NCBI GenBank assembly: GCA_023253295.1
Contig: JALRGZ010000318.1
Coordinates: 1-14,584, forward strand
DNA: 14,584 nucleotides
Source of the DNA: Flavobacterium sp.
GTDB taxonomy: Bacteria > Bacteroidota > Bacteroidia > Flavobacteriales > Flavobacteriaceae
Direction: 5' to 3'
Positions 14,499 to 14,584 of this stretch are shown here, in pieces. The translations under genes and the position numbers were made by a program. How positions within the stretch are numbered: the stretch's first letter is position 1; each line of letters starts with the position of its first letter. The notes beneath the pieces were generated by a model, which made no database searches, was not told the DNA's origin, and worked only from the letters and a program-made list of their open reading frames with translations.

Positions 14499-14584
14499 GT
14501 GTCAGCAAATGTAGAACTCAATAACCGCCCAGATCCCGATCAGGTACTCGTCGACATCGCCAACTATGTCTGCGACTACGAAAT
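14499..14584 (+). CDS. prpD: N-terminus of 2-methylcitrate dehydratase PrpD (partial)
   Basis: From GTG 14499 the frame reads (M)SANVELNNRPDPDQ then VLVDIANYVCDYE up to the window end. This matches the start of proteobacterial PrpD; the E. coli protein begins similarly, with RPEFD...VDIVDYVMNYEI in my memory. PrpD dehydrates 2-methylcitrate in the methylcitrate cycle for propionate breakdown. An AAGGA lies seven bases before GTG, a better Shine-Dalgarno than any other gene here has. From 14497 on, GC is about 49 percent, against about one third for the rest, and codons such as CTC GTC GAC ATC GCC differ from the flavobacterial genes. The frame is continuous with the dehydrogenase fragment. 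This is foreign DNA or an assembly join. Confidence 0.72.
   Translation, partial: MSANVELNNRPDPDQVLVDIANYVCDYE

Overview
The window looks like a piece of a Flavobacterium-type genome (Bacteroidota, Flavobacteriaceae). It is about one third GC, start codons are preceded by AT-rich leaders with weak or no Shine-Dalgarno, and it carries hallmark Bacteroidota gene families: a hybrid two-component system, a SusC/SusD pair and a surface glycan-binding lipoprotein. All identifications come from reading motifs; no searches were run.

Layout. Positions 1-85 hold the last 27 codons of a gene that resembles a PfkB-type sugar kinase. Positions 86-800 hold a minus-strand GIY-YIG nuclease-like gene (407-691), bracketed by two copies, exactly 400 bp apart, of a repeat that looks like the 3' end of a tRNA followed by a hairpin. 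One copy is interrupted by a perfect 20-bp palindrome. Positions 1022-1561 hold a broken cupin gene (phosphomannose isomerase type II family) with a nonsense codon inside its conserved RPWGG motif. It ends at a strong terminator.

The core (1811-14080) is a polysaccharide-utilisation-type locus on the plus strand. It contains a 1385-residue hybrid two-component sensor/regulator, a terminator, a 630-bp regulatory intergenic region, a GntR regulator with a sugar-binding-protein-like sensor domain, then closely spaced susC, susD and a two-IPT-domain surface lipoprotein, closed by a terminator. SusC and SusD would import an oligosaccharide across the outer membrane, the lipoprotein would bind glycan at the surface, and the two regulators would sense degradation products in the periplasm and cytoplasm. 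No glycoside hydrolase, lyase or sulfatase is present, so the substrate cannot be named.

The right end (14400-14584) is odd. A roughly 30-codon fragment of a nucleotide-sugar dehydrogenase runs in frame into the N-terminus of a proteobacterial-type 2-methylcitrate dehydratase (PrpD), with a sharp rise in GC. This is either an assembly chimera or a real rearrangement. The most unusual native structures are the tRNA-end-like/GIY-YIG cassette, its palindrome insertion, and a symmetric operator candidate in front of susC.
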